Source: Oryzias latipes
Taxonomy: Eukaryota; Chordata; Actinopteri; Beloniformes; Adrianichthyidae
Direction: 5' to 3'
DNA: 64,000 nucleotides
Assembly (NCBI RefSeq): GCF_002234675.1
Contig: NC_019862.2
Span: 30,634,389 to 30,698,388 of the forward strand
Shown here: in pieces, positions 46,353 to 58,305 of the stretch
How the letters are laid out: each line of letters starts with the position of its first letter
Position numbering within the stretch: position 1 is the stretch's first letter
The notes under the pieces: generated by a model
Told to the model about the DNA's origin: nothing
Seen by the model: only the letters and a program-made list of their open reading frames with translations
Databases searched by the model: none
Translations under genes and position numbers: made by a program

Positions 46353-49300
46353 CTGATACCAATAGACAGATAATTGATTAAAAAATGTTTATAATCTCAG
46401 CAAACTCGTTCAAGCAATATTTTGATATATATATTTTTATATTTACACTGCAAAAACAGCTTCACATTTGATTTGTTTTAGTGAAAACACTCCCAACACC
46501 AAAGCAAAGCTGTGGAAAGAGCTGTAATAAATGTTATGTGTGGATCTGTGTCCCACAGGGACACGGCGGGACAGGAGCGCTTCAGGACCATCACAACAGC
46601 CTACTACAGAGGAGCCATGGTAACCAAAAACACTCAGTGTCCACCTTCATCTCAGCTGTGAGGAGCTAAGCCTGAATTCCTGCCTGAGCCCCACCCCACA
46701 TTGTTGAGGATGTTAATGCCGAGCACACCCCAGGTGTCTTATTCTGAAAATACTGATGGGGAAGGACGGACCAAAGAAGTTATTGGTTGAAGACTATGAA
46801 GCATCCAACCATTGTTTTCCTGTTTTCTTTCTTTTTTATAGGATCTTCCGCCATTTTTTGCTGCTTGACTCCTACAAGTTTTCAGCTATTTGTTGTTGTG
46901 CTGTTTTCACTTTATTGATGGTCAACTTTGATCCTTTCTTTCTCTCTTTTTCCCCCAATTATTACCCTTGAAGTGTCATTTTCATTCAGCAACACAGCAG
47001 AAATGCAGCTCCTCCTAGTTGCAAATCAAATCTGTTATTGTGCCGTATTTTAGCGAGAAACGGCTTTGCCGGTCTAACGGCTTCTGCCTAAATCCACAGG
47101 GCATCATGTTGGTGTACGACATAACAAACGAGAAGTCCTTCGAGAATATCAAAAACTGGATACGGAATATAGAAGAGGTGAAGCACCTTTCGTGTTTTTT
47201 TTATTTTATTTTTTTATTATTGAAAAAGTTGACGACAAATCGTGACTTCCTGTTGATCCAAGCATGTATTTTTCTGCAGCACGCCTCAGCGGACGTGGAG
47301 AGAATGGTCCTCGGTAACAAATGTGACGTCAATGACAGGAGACAGGTGTCCAAAGAAAGAGGAGAGCAGGTGAAAACGGGATCATTACAGTTCCAGTCCT
47401 CAGATGGCAAATTGTGTATTTCCAACGTTTGGAGAGTAAAGTTTAGCGCTGCAGACGTGTGATGCAGACGCAGCTGGTGTCGCGTGTTTCATGATCGCTA
47501 ATCATTACGGTGTTTTTACGCCGTCAGCTGGCGCTGGAGTACGGCATCAAATTCATGGAGACGAGCGCAAAGGCCAACATCAACGTGGAGAACGTGAGTC
47601 TTTCTGTTTGTTTTATTGCTTTTTATTTTTCAGTTTTTCATATTTATCTGACTTTTGATCTGCCGGTGTTCTAGAGCTGCAGTTTATTTATACCTATAAG
47701 TCATCCCCAAATAAATCCACGTAATTCCATTTTCCCTCTTTCTTCTAGTTACGTAAAGCCACAGACAGAAACAGCAGCGCTTTTTAAAAAAAATAATGAC
47801 TTGAAGAGATGTTTCTTCAAACGGGAAGGCGCAGTTTCTGGTCAGAGAAATAAAAAAACTAGTTGAGCTGCAAGAATACTGAGCGTTAAAACTCATAACC
47901 ACATTCTTAATGACAAGACAAAGTTAAGGACGACCCGAGAGGCCAAACGGTTGGGTTTGGAGAGCCACGGCGGATTCTTTGGCCTCGTCATTCCTCAGCA
48001 GAATAATAAGATCTTGTGGTTTCGGTGCTTTTGTTTGTCACGGACAGACGTCTCGTGGAGAAACCGAGAAGCTTGGCTGTCGCTAAGCATTTCTACGTTT
48101 TGCTCCGCAGGCGTTCTTAACCCTCGCCAGAGACATCAAAGCAAAGATGGACAAGAAACTGGTAAGGAAAAAGAAGCCCGATCACACACGATGACTAAAT
48201 AAGTGTATTCGGGATGTCCGGATCTGAAATCAGGCACAGTTTCCCACTCGATCCAAAACCAGTGCTGTATGTAGGGATTGGAAATTTATTCTGCTCTCCA
48301 CAATATTATCAGCAAGCCTATTACACCATGAAGGGATCACAACGTCTTAGCGCTCTGAAGCGCCGCAGAACACGGCAGGAGGCACACAAAAGAGTACAAG
48401 TCCAAGATTTGTCTCTGTTGGTTTGTCTTGGTGCAAACAACAACCTGCAAAGGTATTTCAAAAATAAACATGTTTAATTCTTTTTAATGAGAGTTAAACA
48501 GAGAGACGACAGTGAGGCGGCTGCCAAGGGACCGTCTGCAAAGTGCAAAAGAAGACATCCGTAATTTCTCAACCCAAATGTTCACATAGATACAAGTTGG
48601 TCATGAATCTGCGTCATCCGATTCATGCTACAATGAACATTGTGACAGGAAAGTTTTTACGGAGATAAAATGATTCTAAAGCTTCAGTCTCCAAATTTTC
48701 TCACGACTTACTATCACATGTTTACGGGTTAATAGTTAAACTATTTTTACTCTATTTTTTTTCCAGCTACTTGACAGAAGTCTGTTAAAGTGTCACATCA
48801 ATCATCTTCTGATCCGTTTTCTTTTTCTTTTTGAACTTCTCCTGTCTGATCAAACAGATCAGAGCTGAAGGCCTCTTGTGTTGGACGTATTTTAGCGTTA
48901 CAACAGGGGGGGTTATGATTCTTAGGACACACGAGGTGTATATTTGAATAAACCCCTTTTGGATTTGAAGCTAAATTTCATTTGTATTGATTTTTTTGTG
49001 TGTTCGTTTTGTTTTACTGGGCAGAAGAATCGCAAAACAGCAGGAAGCTGGAAGTTTGTCATCATTGCTGTCAGGTGTAGATGTTAGTCAAAAGGAAAGG
49101 GGCGGGGCCTGTCCACACACACACTCAAGTGTTGGAAACTTTTCCTCTGTTTTCGTGCCGTTTTTAGTCAAAACCTAAAAGAAACATGTCTTCATTTAGG
49201 ACATAGTTTCTGCAGAGCAGCAGGAGTTTGTTAGAAACTCACCTCTGAGTTGTGGGCAAAGTGTTTGCGCGGAGCAACCCCGCCCCCCTTTCCCCTCTCT

Positions 49301-50346
49301 ATTGCTGAGAGATTTGTGTTTACACTCTCTCCCACGAGCTCACAGCCCCTCACACCCCCAAGCCAACGTTACAGGACAACAAAAATGGCATCAATATCAT
49401 AGCTACAGCTTCGATCTGTTTATCTGACAGTGGATGCATCAGAATGGGGCGGGGCAGGGACCTTGTAGCCCCGCCCAGCATATTTTCTGTCAGGAAAACA
49501 GCATTTTTTTTTACATTTTTGGTCTGCTCCCGATTCACAATTTGAATAAAGAAAAAGTCAGAAATGCCATTTGCATCTTCATTAGTCTCATCTGTGTCCT
49601 CCATCACGAGAGAAACGTTAGAAACACCATTTTCATCACAGTGGGTCTTAAAATAATAAAATAAGGTGAATAAAGTAAAAATAGGGGAAACCATGGATCT
49701 GTTTTTCTCAAAGTTGTTCATTTCTGTATTGGCAGATAGTCAAACTCAAAGAATCAGATTGTGGGAACAATCCCAGGCAGTGTCCGAATTCCCGCCCTAA
49801 ATACAAAAAAACTATATTGTGCAGCTCTATGTAGAGCCCTGGATTTTAAAAGCAGTTCAGACGCCACGCTCACTACTTCATATATTTTTTTATGACATCA
49901 ATTTCACAAAATTAAAATCTAATTAATATGAATGTTTTGCGACGATTTTGTATGAGTCCACTGTCTTCTGAAGAGAAAAACGTTGATGGTTTATTAAAAA
50001 AATGCATTTCAATACATTTTTTTGGGTAAAAAAAATGTTCAGACGCAATGCATTGTGGTCTATATTCGCCGAGCATCGATGCACAGGGGGAAACTTCTAG
50101 GGCTCTGGATTCTGTAATTGTGGATTCAGACAGCACTAGAAAATGGTGAACATATAGTGAGTAGAGAAGGAATTGGAACACGGCCCTAGTTTTTCTACAC
50201 GCGTGTGCGGACTGACATGAAGGTTTCTGGGTTAACCGGCTTTCTACGTCTTACAGGAGGGAAACAACCCGCAGGGCAGCAACCAGGGGGTGAAGATAAC
50301 AGAACAGCCCAAGAAGAGCAGTTTCTTTCGCTGCGTCCTCCTGTAA
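45737..50346 (+). CDS. rab8a: Rab8A small GTPase
   Basis: Rab GTPase that directs vesicles from the trans-Golgi/recycling compartment to the plasma membrane and to the primary cilium. Eight coding exons: 45737-45860, 46233-46293, 46559-46619, 47100-47177, 47280-47369, 47528-47593, 48111-48161, 50257-50346. They join in phase to 206 residues; human RAB8A has 207. Motifs seen: P-loop GDSGVGKT (residues 15-22), switch I with [26 protein letters not shown] (site phosphorylated by LRRK2 in mammals), NKCD, TSAK, and C-terminal CVLL for geranylgeranylation. RAB8A rather than RAB8B is shown by [18 protein letters not shown] and GSNQGVKIT...RCVLL. A four-base (AATC)n repeat begins 19 bp after the exon 2 donor. 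The last intron (48162-50256) carries two dispersed repeats. Confidence 0.98.
46312..46351. repeat. (AATC)n microsatellite in rab8a intron 2
   Basis: About ten ATCA/AATC units directly downstream of rab8a exon 2. Confidence 0.95.
49205..49650 (-). repeat. Inverted copy of the dispersed repeat in rab8a intron 7
   Basis: Reads on + as CATATTTTCTGTCAGGAAAA, CCCGATTCACAATTTG and GTTAGAAACACCATTTTCAT; these are reverse-complement counterparts of parts of 37590-38160. Similar words occur at 13530-13740. Confidence 0.5.
49765..50190 (-). mobile_element. Small inverted-repeat element in rab8a intron 7
   Basis: Left end CAGTGTCCGAATTCCCGCCC, right end GAGAAGGAATTGGAACACGG. Inner words such as TGAGTCCACTGTCTTCTGAA and TTGTGGTCTATATTCG match the reverse complement of the copy at 57358-57770. 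It has no coding capacity. Confidence 0.65.
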
Positions 50347-51664
50347 GCGGACCGGAGCGCCAGCATCCACCGCCGCCTTAACTCCGCCCCCCGCTGGACA
50401 GAACTGGACAGAGCACGCTCTGATTGCTCTCTGACTTCTCGTCTTCCTCCCGCCGATCTTATTTAGGAAAAAAGCAGTGTTTTCCCTCTCGTCCTTCAGC
50501 ACCTGTGGATTTTTACCCGCTGTGGGTTCGGTTTCGGACCCGCGGCCTCGACTTGAATCTTGATGTTTTTATTCTGGTGGCGAGCGGAGAGCGATCAAAC
50601 GTTTTCTACCTGCACCCTCAGGCCTTTGTTTGTCTTGTCTTTTCCTACTCGGTGAGGCTTTATTTCTATTTTCATCAACAATCTTCCACCTGGTTTGCAC
50701 TGACGGTTTGTTTTTCGCGTGGCGTGAAACCATCGTATGAACAGTGGTTCCCGTCTTTCCACGGTTTACATGTTCCCTCTCTCTCCTGGTGCTGAAGCGG
50801 TTTGTCTCTTCCTTTCTCTGCAAGTATTCATGCTTTTGCAGAACCGCGTGGGACTGAAAAGCTTCAAAGATTTGACATAAAAATCAGGATGAAGGAGAAG
50901 AGCGATTCGGGACGCAGCAGTTCTCCAGAACCGGGGGGACGGGTCCGCTATAAAGGAATCAGCGATGAAGATGAGGTTCTCAACCGTTTAGGACGGAGCT
51001 GTGCTTAAAGTGCCCTTTGTGTTCTCGTTGTTGATGCACTTTTTCTTCTTTCGTTTACTTTTGATTTATTGACGGTTTGTTTCAAAGATTACTGATGGAC
51101 CTGCAGGAAACATCGGAACGCTGAGACTTCTGGTGAACATCCCAAAATCCTTCCACAACATTCCCCGTCACAGATTGACTCCCAGTCGCCTCCTTCCAGA
51201 TTTTTTCCATGGTTTTGATGCACTGCAGCAGCTGATTGTCTCCAACTATGCATTCTGGGTAAAAAGGCTTTTGCACATGTGACCAAACGAGCGACTTGAG
51301 CTCAGCTCAGAGGGAAAGGAGGAGAAGAAATGGGGTTCAAACAACTCGCGTTGGTTTCTTTGGGAGCCAATCATCTCTCAGGTTGAAGAGGAGAGAGTCT
51401 TAAATGACATTTTCTAAATCTGGTGAAATATTTTTGTCCCTTGGACTCAGATTTCCGCAGAGAAACATCCCAGCAAACTTCTTTCTGCTTAACTCGCAGC
51501 TTTGGTGTCTATTCAGCCAAACCGTTTGATTTGTATTCAGGCAGTGGACTTCAGATGGAAGAAATGCTTCAATTGTAAATAAGATCTACAAATATTGTAC
51601 TGTAACCTCTGAAATCTATACATCTACACTTTTTGTAGATATGTATGAGTGATGATTTATTAAA
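50347..51664 (+). other. rab8a: rab8a 3' untranslated region
   Basis: About 1.3 kb from the stop codon to an ATTAAA poly(A) signal at 51659-51664. A 39-codon frame at 50890-51008 (MKEKSDSGRSSSPEPGG...) lies inside and is probably chance. Confidence 0.6.
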
Positions 51665-53400
51665 GATTCTTACTGATTGTTTTTCTCCGTTTCTTTTTTT
51701 ACCAGTCAGAGCTACAGTTTTCAGGATCGTCGTCGGTTTGACTTTTTATGAAAATCTACTTTAGTTTACATCCTCGCTGGTGGAAAACGGCACATTTACG
51801 AAGCGTTTTAGCTCTGTTAACCTCCAGGAAACCTTGTTTCATTTGCATGAAGGAAGCTGGTTTAGCTTGTTTGTGGATCAGAACACAAAGCTCACACAGC
51901 CACTTTGTACATTGTGTGCATTTTCCACGGATGAAATTCCAGTCTTTCGTGATCCATGCGTGTTATATTAAGTGTTTCTTATGTTCGTATCAGCGCAGAT
52001 GTCCGTTGATGGGAATTCAGTTGTGAGCTGTTCAAAATTTTGGGTCAGTTTTATGTAGTTCATACGCAATTATTGCATAAATCTTAGACACTTGGTTTTT
52101 GTGAGATGCATCCGCACATTTGTGTCTTTCCACGAATGACTAACGGACTTTTCACGCATGAACCACCGATGTATAACTTTCCGATCACATATACGGCGCA
52201 CAGATGGTAAAATGACGTCACTGACGCATAATCGTAATAAATTACATAGAAATCACGGTTCATGTTCTACGTTGATTTACGTGTTCTTTACGCAGTTTAT
52301 TCTATTTCTGTGGTTTTAACGGGGTTTATTTTTGACACATCTGTGAAATTTTTTACATCAAGTAAAGTTTTCTCACTTTTTTCCACATATATTGACATAT
52401 AATCAATTTGCTCAACTGTGGGAAAAGGATGCTGAGCTTTTTTCCTTCCAGTTTTATAACACAATCATAGATCACATGGTTTGTCTTTAACTGGTGGCAA
52501 ACATCAATAAAAATTCAAAATTGTCCAGCTGTTTTTTTCTTAAATGCATGTGATTCATCCGTCCTGCTGCATTTCCTGCAGTTTTGAGTTACAAAGGAGT
52601 GTGCAGCTCTGCAGAGTGCTTTCAGTTCTGCTTTGTGAAATGCAAATGTCATCCTGGCAGTAGAATGACTGAGAACTTCCCTCAGCCGAAGCTCTTGTTT
52701 CTGGGGAACTCTTGTGCAAGTTTTAGGCCTCATCCAAAAGGCAAAAACTTCCTACGCCTGATTTTATAAAACATGCAACAAATACAGAAAAACTAACCAT
52801 ATTAAGAATGCATGTAGCGGAGGAAGAGGATGTGTTTTGGATCAGTCGCTCTTCTGCAAATGAACTGACGACGTTCACACAGTCTGTGCTGCATTTATCC
52901 GATGTCACTCCAGGTAAAAATGCAGCATGAATAGCTTTGGCTTCCTCTAAACTTGCAGGGATTCAGTCCAACCAACTAGATTTTTCTTCCGTTTTCTCAG
53001 AAAACCAAACTAAACTTTCAAAAGGCGGAAAAAACAAACGGGATTGGATGTCTGGACAAATATAAAAACGTAAGAATGGAGTTTTTAAATCTGTCTTGAG
53101 CAAATAATTTAGCCTTTAAGTGGTTTAAATTGGATCTTTCTTGAGTCACGACTGAATTTTCATTGTTGGATTGTAATGGATCCAATACCAGCACTGAGAT
53201 TTTCCTAAGTTAAAAATGAAACTTCCCCGCTTCGTTATCTAAGCGCTGATAAAGTGGAAAAACACTTGACCTTTATGTGTTTTCCTCAAGTGATAATATG
53301 TCACTTTACAGTCCCTGCTTTAATTTAGTTTAGAGTTTAGGCTCCGCCTCCAGGCAGGTGTTGTCAGGTAAATGTGCTCTGTGGGGTCATTTTATCAGCA
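51665..53400. other. Intergenic region rab8a to hsh2d
   Basis: No exon recognised. The part 52120-52420 resembles 16200-16500 (shared GTTCATGTTCTA, TTTACGTGTTCTTT / TTTACGTGTTTTCT, CCACATATATTGACATAT / CTACATATATTCACATAT), marking a dispersed repeat family. Confidence 0.5.
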
Positions 53401-53413
53401 AGCTGCCCGACGA
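53380..53413 (+). other. hsh2d: Possible 5' non-coding exon of hsh2d
   Basis: CTGCCCGACGAG followed by GTGAGT, a consensus donor, 430 bp before the first coding exon, which itself has an acceptor (CTGAACCAG) just upstream of its ATG. So a spliced 5' leader is likely; the exon start is not visible. Confidence 0.35.
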
Positions 53414-53843
53414 GGTGAGTAACTTCTGCTTCTTGCCTGTTTGGATTTAAACATGAATTTAGCATAAACTGTCGCTGATATTGAATTCAGGTGTTCAGAC
53501 CATGAAAGTTAAGAAAACTGGATTTGAACCGATGGAATTTCTGTCCGTCTGTGAAACAGAACTGTAGCAGAAATAAGGTCAAACGTTGAGTCTTTGCAAA
53601 AAAAGGTTTATGTGAAATCAACAGTTTTGTGGTTCAGACGTGAAACCTTTTGTTGAGAAGCTTCTAGAAAAGAAACAAAAAAAAAGGAACAGAGGAAGAG
53701 TGAGCTCCAGACTTCACAGCAAGAGGACCTCACCTGGAAGAGGAACAGTCCACGCTGAACGTGACTGTGAGTCGCCCAGGTGTCCGTCATGCATCTTTTT
53801 TTTGTCCTTCTGAACCAGGATCAAATGAGCCGTTCCCACGGCG

Positions 53844-56800
53844 ATGGAGGGGAACCAGCAGCACGATGCTTCAAACTGGTTCATGAAGAACCAGCTCCAG
53901 AGTGTGATCAGGGACGGCGTCGTCCCGGAGTGGTTCCATGGGATCATTTCCAGGAAGTAAGTATACGTCAGGGTTAATGGCTGTGGAAGTGTGCATTATC
54001 AGAGATTAACGTGCTTTGAGTTAATTTCTGATAATGCACACTTCCTCGGCCATGAACCCGCTCACACCACGGTCACTTACAAAAGAAATAAATATTTAAC
54101 TAGTTTTCCGTCCTTTATTCTTGTTATTTCTTCGGTTTGGGTCGCTTTTTTCACCAAATCAGACTACGTATTTGTCCGGTGGTGCGGCCCTCGAGTGCAG
54201 CGGCAAAGGAAAGCGACACATCTATGCCGATGATCACGATGTATTTAATAAAGCATCAGTTCAGAGAGACAGTTTCCCTCTTACCGCTTGTTTTTGTCCA
54301 GATGATGAAGGTAAAGGTTGTTTTAAAGAAGCCGGTGCAGTGATACAGAAATTTTAAGCTATGTGACCGGAACTTCTTTTTTAGACATGCGGTTATCACT
54401 GTGCGTTATCACTTTTTAACGCACACCCAGCAGCCAATCAGAATCGACTATTCACCCGGACCATGGTATAAAAAGTTTTGAATCCCAACTTTTGTCTTTA
54501 CTCGTCCACACACAAACATCCATGCATAATGTCTGAATTAAAACCTTAGTTTAATTATTACCCATAGTTCTGTGCGATTAAAGGAACAGAACATTAGTTC
54601 TGCCCATCTGATGCTATTAAGTGAACAACAGCTAAACTTCAAGTTTGCCGTAGCTCCTAATTTTAACATATCTCCCACAATTCCTTGCAGAACAAGTCAT
54701 TGACACTGTTTTTCTCTCCTCCGCGTTCAAAGTTTTTGATTCCATCCTGGTTTTGTGAACAAAACATTTGTAGTTTTAGTCAGATGAAGTGCTTAGTTTA
54801 TGTATTTATTGCTCATGTACTTCTGGGTCGTCATTGTTAATGTCAGTCCAAATGGTCCAGACTTGTTCCTATTTCGTCTCTTTGAGTTCCAAAGTCTGGC
54901 TTCCGTGTGATTACGGTGACAGAAAACGGATGCAGTAACCGGCGTTTGCTCGTTAAGGTCAATGTGTGACCCGAGGCCTTTGTCTGTGGGGATTTGTGCA
55001 GGAAGGCAGAGGAACTGCTGAGCTCCAAGCCGGCGGGCTACTTCCTCATCAGAGTCAGTGAGAGCAGGATCGGCTACACGCTGTCTATTCGGTGAGTGCG
55101 CTTCCTTTCGGGGCGGCGGGCCCCACGTCCCGCCCGCCTGCCTCATTCCAGTGTCGGCTTCTCAGCGTCGTGGACCGCTGCAGTCATTTCATGATCGACG
55201 TGCTGGAGGACGGACAGTACATCATCTTGGGGGAGAACAGGAGTCATCGGCTCCTGCAGGACCTCGTGGACTACCATCGTAGGCATCCCATCATGCCGTT
55301 CGATCAGGTCCTCACTGTTCCCTGTGCACAGGTGAGGAGCTGAGCTGGTTGTCCTTCAAAATGGTCCCAGCACATTTATGAGAACATCACTGACTATATC
55401 TGAGGATTTGGGCCAGTTCCCATGGCAACCAGGAGCGAGCTTGTTGGAAGGCCACCCACCACAAATGAAAGCGGGCTCCACAAATCTGTCAAATGTTCTG
55501 AATGTGAGACCACCTACCTTTGTGGAGGCACCTACCTGGTTGGTTTATAACTAGAATAACTTTATAAAAACAAAGGATTATCTGGAACATGTTAAAAAAA
55601 ATGGCAGCAGAGCAAGAATGGATTTTCTGACAAGGAGAAGGACTGAGTAATAGCTCTTTATTTCTGTAAAGAAGTCATGGGATTTTGTTTTTCACTTCCT
55701 GGTTGGAACACGAGGAACTCTGTCCAGTTCTCATTTACAGTCAATGGAAAACATCCATTTTAATGTCTCATATTTCCAAAATTTTGAATAATTCTTTTAA
55801 GTCCCTGGCAGGTTGGGGGGGGGGGGGGGCACGTACGTTTGCTGTGACGGCTCCAAACCTATGGAATCAGTTGCCACCGGCAATCAGAGGGATAACGCAC
55901 AAGGAGAGTTTTAAATAGAATTGTTCCTCCATTTCAGCGCTTTAGCATCTTCTTTGTCCTGGCTTTAATCTATTTTAAATTGGTTTCATGGTTTTTATTC
56001 TTTTCTGTTTATGTCTCTATGATGTTTAATTTGGTTTTATGCTTTAAATTCTTGTATGTTTTGTTCTCCGTGTGTACAGCCCTTTGGGTCTCCTTGGCTG
56101 GTGTTGGAAGGTGCTTTATTCATAAATAATTGATGATGATGATGATGATGATGATCATACACCCACAACAAATACTTCAACTCTTTTTTTTCTGTTATTC
56201 TCCTTCTTTTCTGTCTTCCTCAAGTCCTCAGCTAGCTCTACAGACTACGCAGAACTGCTGTTTCCCCAGAAAGGCCGAGTTCCTGAACCCACCGTGCCCC
56301 AGAAGAGTGACCCCCTTTTCACCCAGAGTCCCCCGGATTTAAAGAAAGAGGGGCCCCCTGCTCTTCCTTATCGAACTCAAACTCCCAGCAGCTCTGGGCC
56401 CCCAGTGGCCCCAGGCAACAAGCTTTACCCGAATCTGGAAACGAGCCTTCCCGATGTCCACTCTCCACCATCAACAACGGTAAAATTCACTATTATTTCT
56501 ATTGTGAATTTTAATATAATCATATTTTATGTTTGTTTTTGGAATTATCAAAAGACTGACGCTGTGAAACCCAAACATGGAGCTGTTTCTATTGATTTAA
56601 AGAGATAAAATTTCTACTTGATCTAATTCTGTTAATTTGTTTTATTACAGCATCATAATTTGTCGGTTTTAGGATTCATGGTAGAGCCCTTCATTGGGGA
56701 CATGGATGTAACCACTGCTATGTCAAAAATTAAAGCCACAAGTGGCATGTTATGGCCCCCCAGGCGCTACCCTCATCTGCCCGTACCGCCCTCTTTTTAC

Positions 56801-58305
56801 CCGCCCTCACTGGCTGAGAGGCTGCTACACACCCCTCACTCTCCCCGCCTACCCCAGCCTCCCTGGTTCGGGCTGCATGTGACATATAAAAAAAATGTTT
56901 TTCAAAAAAGACGGCTTATGTGTTGTTGTATCTCCATAGCAACCATTATGTTTTTTTTTCGTCTGGGGGTGACAAACAGATCTATGTAATTTTTAGAAGA
57001 ATCAGCAAAAGTAAACTTTTCGAATTTCCTTGGCAACAGAGGTTTTTTGTTAACCCCGCCCCCCATTCCTAATATGTTCATGCTGTATGTGACATATTAA
57101 AGTTCCACAATATTCCGGAAAAAATATTCGAGCAAAAGCGGAACGCAACTTTAGTGAGCTAAACTCTGACACACTTTGAAACCCCAGCATCTTCCCATTG
57201 ATGCTCAGGGAGTTAGGAGGTGACCGATGGAAACTTTTAGGAGGAGTTTACTAAAGGAGACCCGAGGTCAGAGGTCAATAAAACTTTGGCTGTGGTTTTA
57301 AAATCAACTTTTTTTAATCTCCAACTAACTTTTGAGGTTTTATTTTTGGAGATCTGGGCTGTGTCCGAATTCCTTCACTACTCACTATATCTGGCGTTCG
57401 CTGTGTTGCAGTGCCGTCCGGGACTGCAATTTCCAAAAACCAGTGACCTAGAAATTTCCCAGAAGCCTCTGCGAAAATCCAGTGTGCATGGATGCTCACT
57501 AGATTGGCAAATATAGACCACAATAGTCGGAAAACAAAAAAAGGATTTAAATGTATTTTTTAAAAATAAACCATCAACTTTTTTATCTTCAGAAGACAGT
57601 GGACTCATAAATAATCGTCTCATAACATTCATATCAATTAGATTTTAACTTTGTAAAATCGATGACGTAGTGAGCGTGGTGTTGCTTTTATAATTCAGGG
57701 CACTACTTTGTGCTGCACTATGTAGTTTTTTAGTAGTTAGGGGTTAGGGCAGGAATTTGGACACAGCCTGGTCGATTTTGTGGCTTTTCTTAAAAGGAAG
57801 TTGTATATGTTGTGTTATGCTCATTAAATATGAGGTGACACTCCTTTTCTATATAAACCTGTGCTGTTCCTGATGTGACGATCACTATGTGGTTTGCTGC
57901 AGAAATGACATTTAACATGTTCCCATAAATGTTCTGTGACCAAAGACCAGGAAGAGATTCGTAGCCGATGCCCCTCCAGCGAAGCCCCCCCCCGTTCAAA
58001 ACCAGCCCTGCGTCCGGACGGTCTCTGCACCTCAGAGTTCCTGCACGCCGCCGGCCTGGGAGCAAGCGCACGCCAACGTCCACTCTGGGAGGAACCACGA
58101 AGTGAGGCTGTCTGTGGTCACCAACCTGAAGAACCTGAAGAAGAAATTCCAAAAAATGAGGAATCCGGCTGCAGAGGCAAACCCGGACGCCGCGCATGAG
58201 TATCAGGAGATTGCAGACGCACATCTCTACTCAGAAGTGACTTTATTAGAGGATGAGCTGCCTCCAGAATATAATTCACCGCCACCTTTTGCCCCAGGTT
58301 TCTGA
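53844..58305 (+). CDS. hsh2d: Haematopoietic SH2-domain adaptor, HSH2D-like
   Basis: Cytoplasmic adaptor related to HSH2D/ALX and SH2D2A (TSAd), which bind phosphotyrosine proteins in lymphocyte signalling. Coding exons: 53844-53956, 55002-55091, 55166-55331, 56225-56479, 57946-58305; phases agree and give 327 residues (human HSH2D 352). SH2 domain at about residues 30-123: EWFHGIISRK, binding-arginine motif YFLIRVSES (R55), GYTLSIR, HFMIDVLEDG, DLVDYHRRHPI. The tail is proline-rich with possible tyrosine sites: DYAELL (Y131), LYPNLE (Y191, a YxN Grb2-type site), LYSEV (Y303) and PPEY (Y317), plus the basic stretch NLKNLKKKFQKMR. The last acceptor (57945) lacks a good pyrimidine tract, so that junction is less sure. 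Its position after rab8a matches human 19p13. Confidence 0.88.
53979..54051. repeat. Long hairpin just inside hsh2d intron
   Basis: Arms 53979-54010 and 54020-54051 (32 nt each, 29 matching, 9-nt loop), centred on AAGTGTGCATTATCAGA. It starts 22 nt after the hsh2d first coding exon. The following 400 bp up to about 54480 look like the rest of a small inverted-repeat element with GCGTTATCAC words and the end GGACCATGGTATAA. Confidence 0.8.
55800..56156 (+). mobile_element. L2-type LINE 3' fragment in hsh2d intron
   Basis: Frame with APNLWNQLPPAIRG and KESFK, the C-terminal signature of L2-type reverse-transcriptase proteins (compare PRLWNSLPEDVR at 8100). It is followed by a 3' UTR ending GGTGCTTTATTCATAAATAA and a (GAT)n tail at 56131-56154. 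A 15-G run lies at 55815-55829. Heavily 5'-truncated. Confidence 0.75.
57358..57770 (+). mobile_element. Small inverted-repeat element in hsh2d intron
   Basis: Left end GGGCTGTGTCCGAATTCCTT; right end GGCAGGAATTTGGACACAGCC reversed gives GGCTGTGTCCAAATTCCTG. About 413 bp, no coding region. Same family as 40870-41356 and 49765-50190. Confidence 0.75.

Noticed and set aside
45737-50346. rab8b or rab13 instead of rab8a
   Set aside because: [14 protein letters not shown] and the CVLL end fit RAB8A; RAB8B has KTCLLFRF and CSLL.
57901-57945. Better-looking acceptor TTTGCTGCAG at 57902 for the last hsh2d exon
   Set aside because: In the required frame it runs into TAA and TGA before the coding part; the acceptor at 57945 keeps the frame open.
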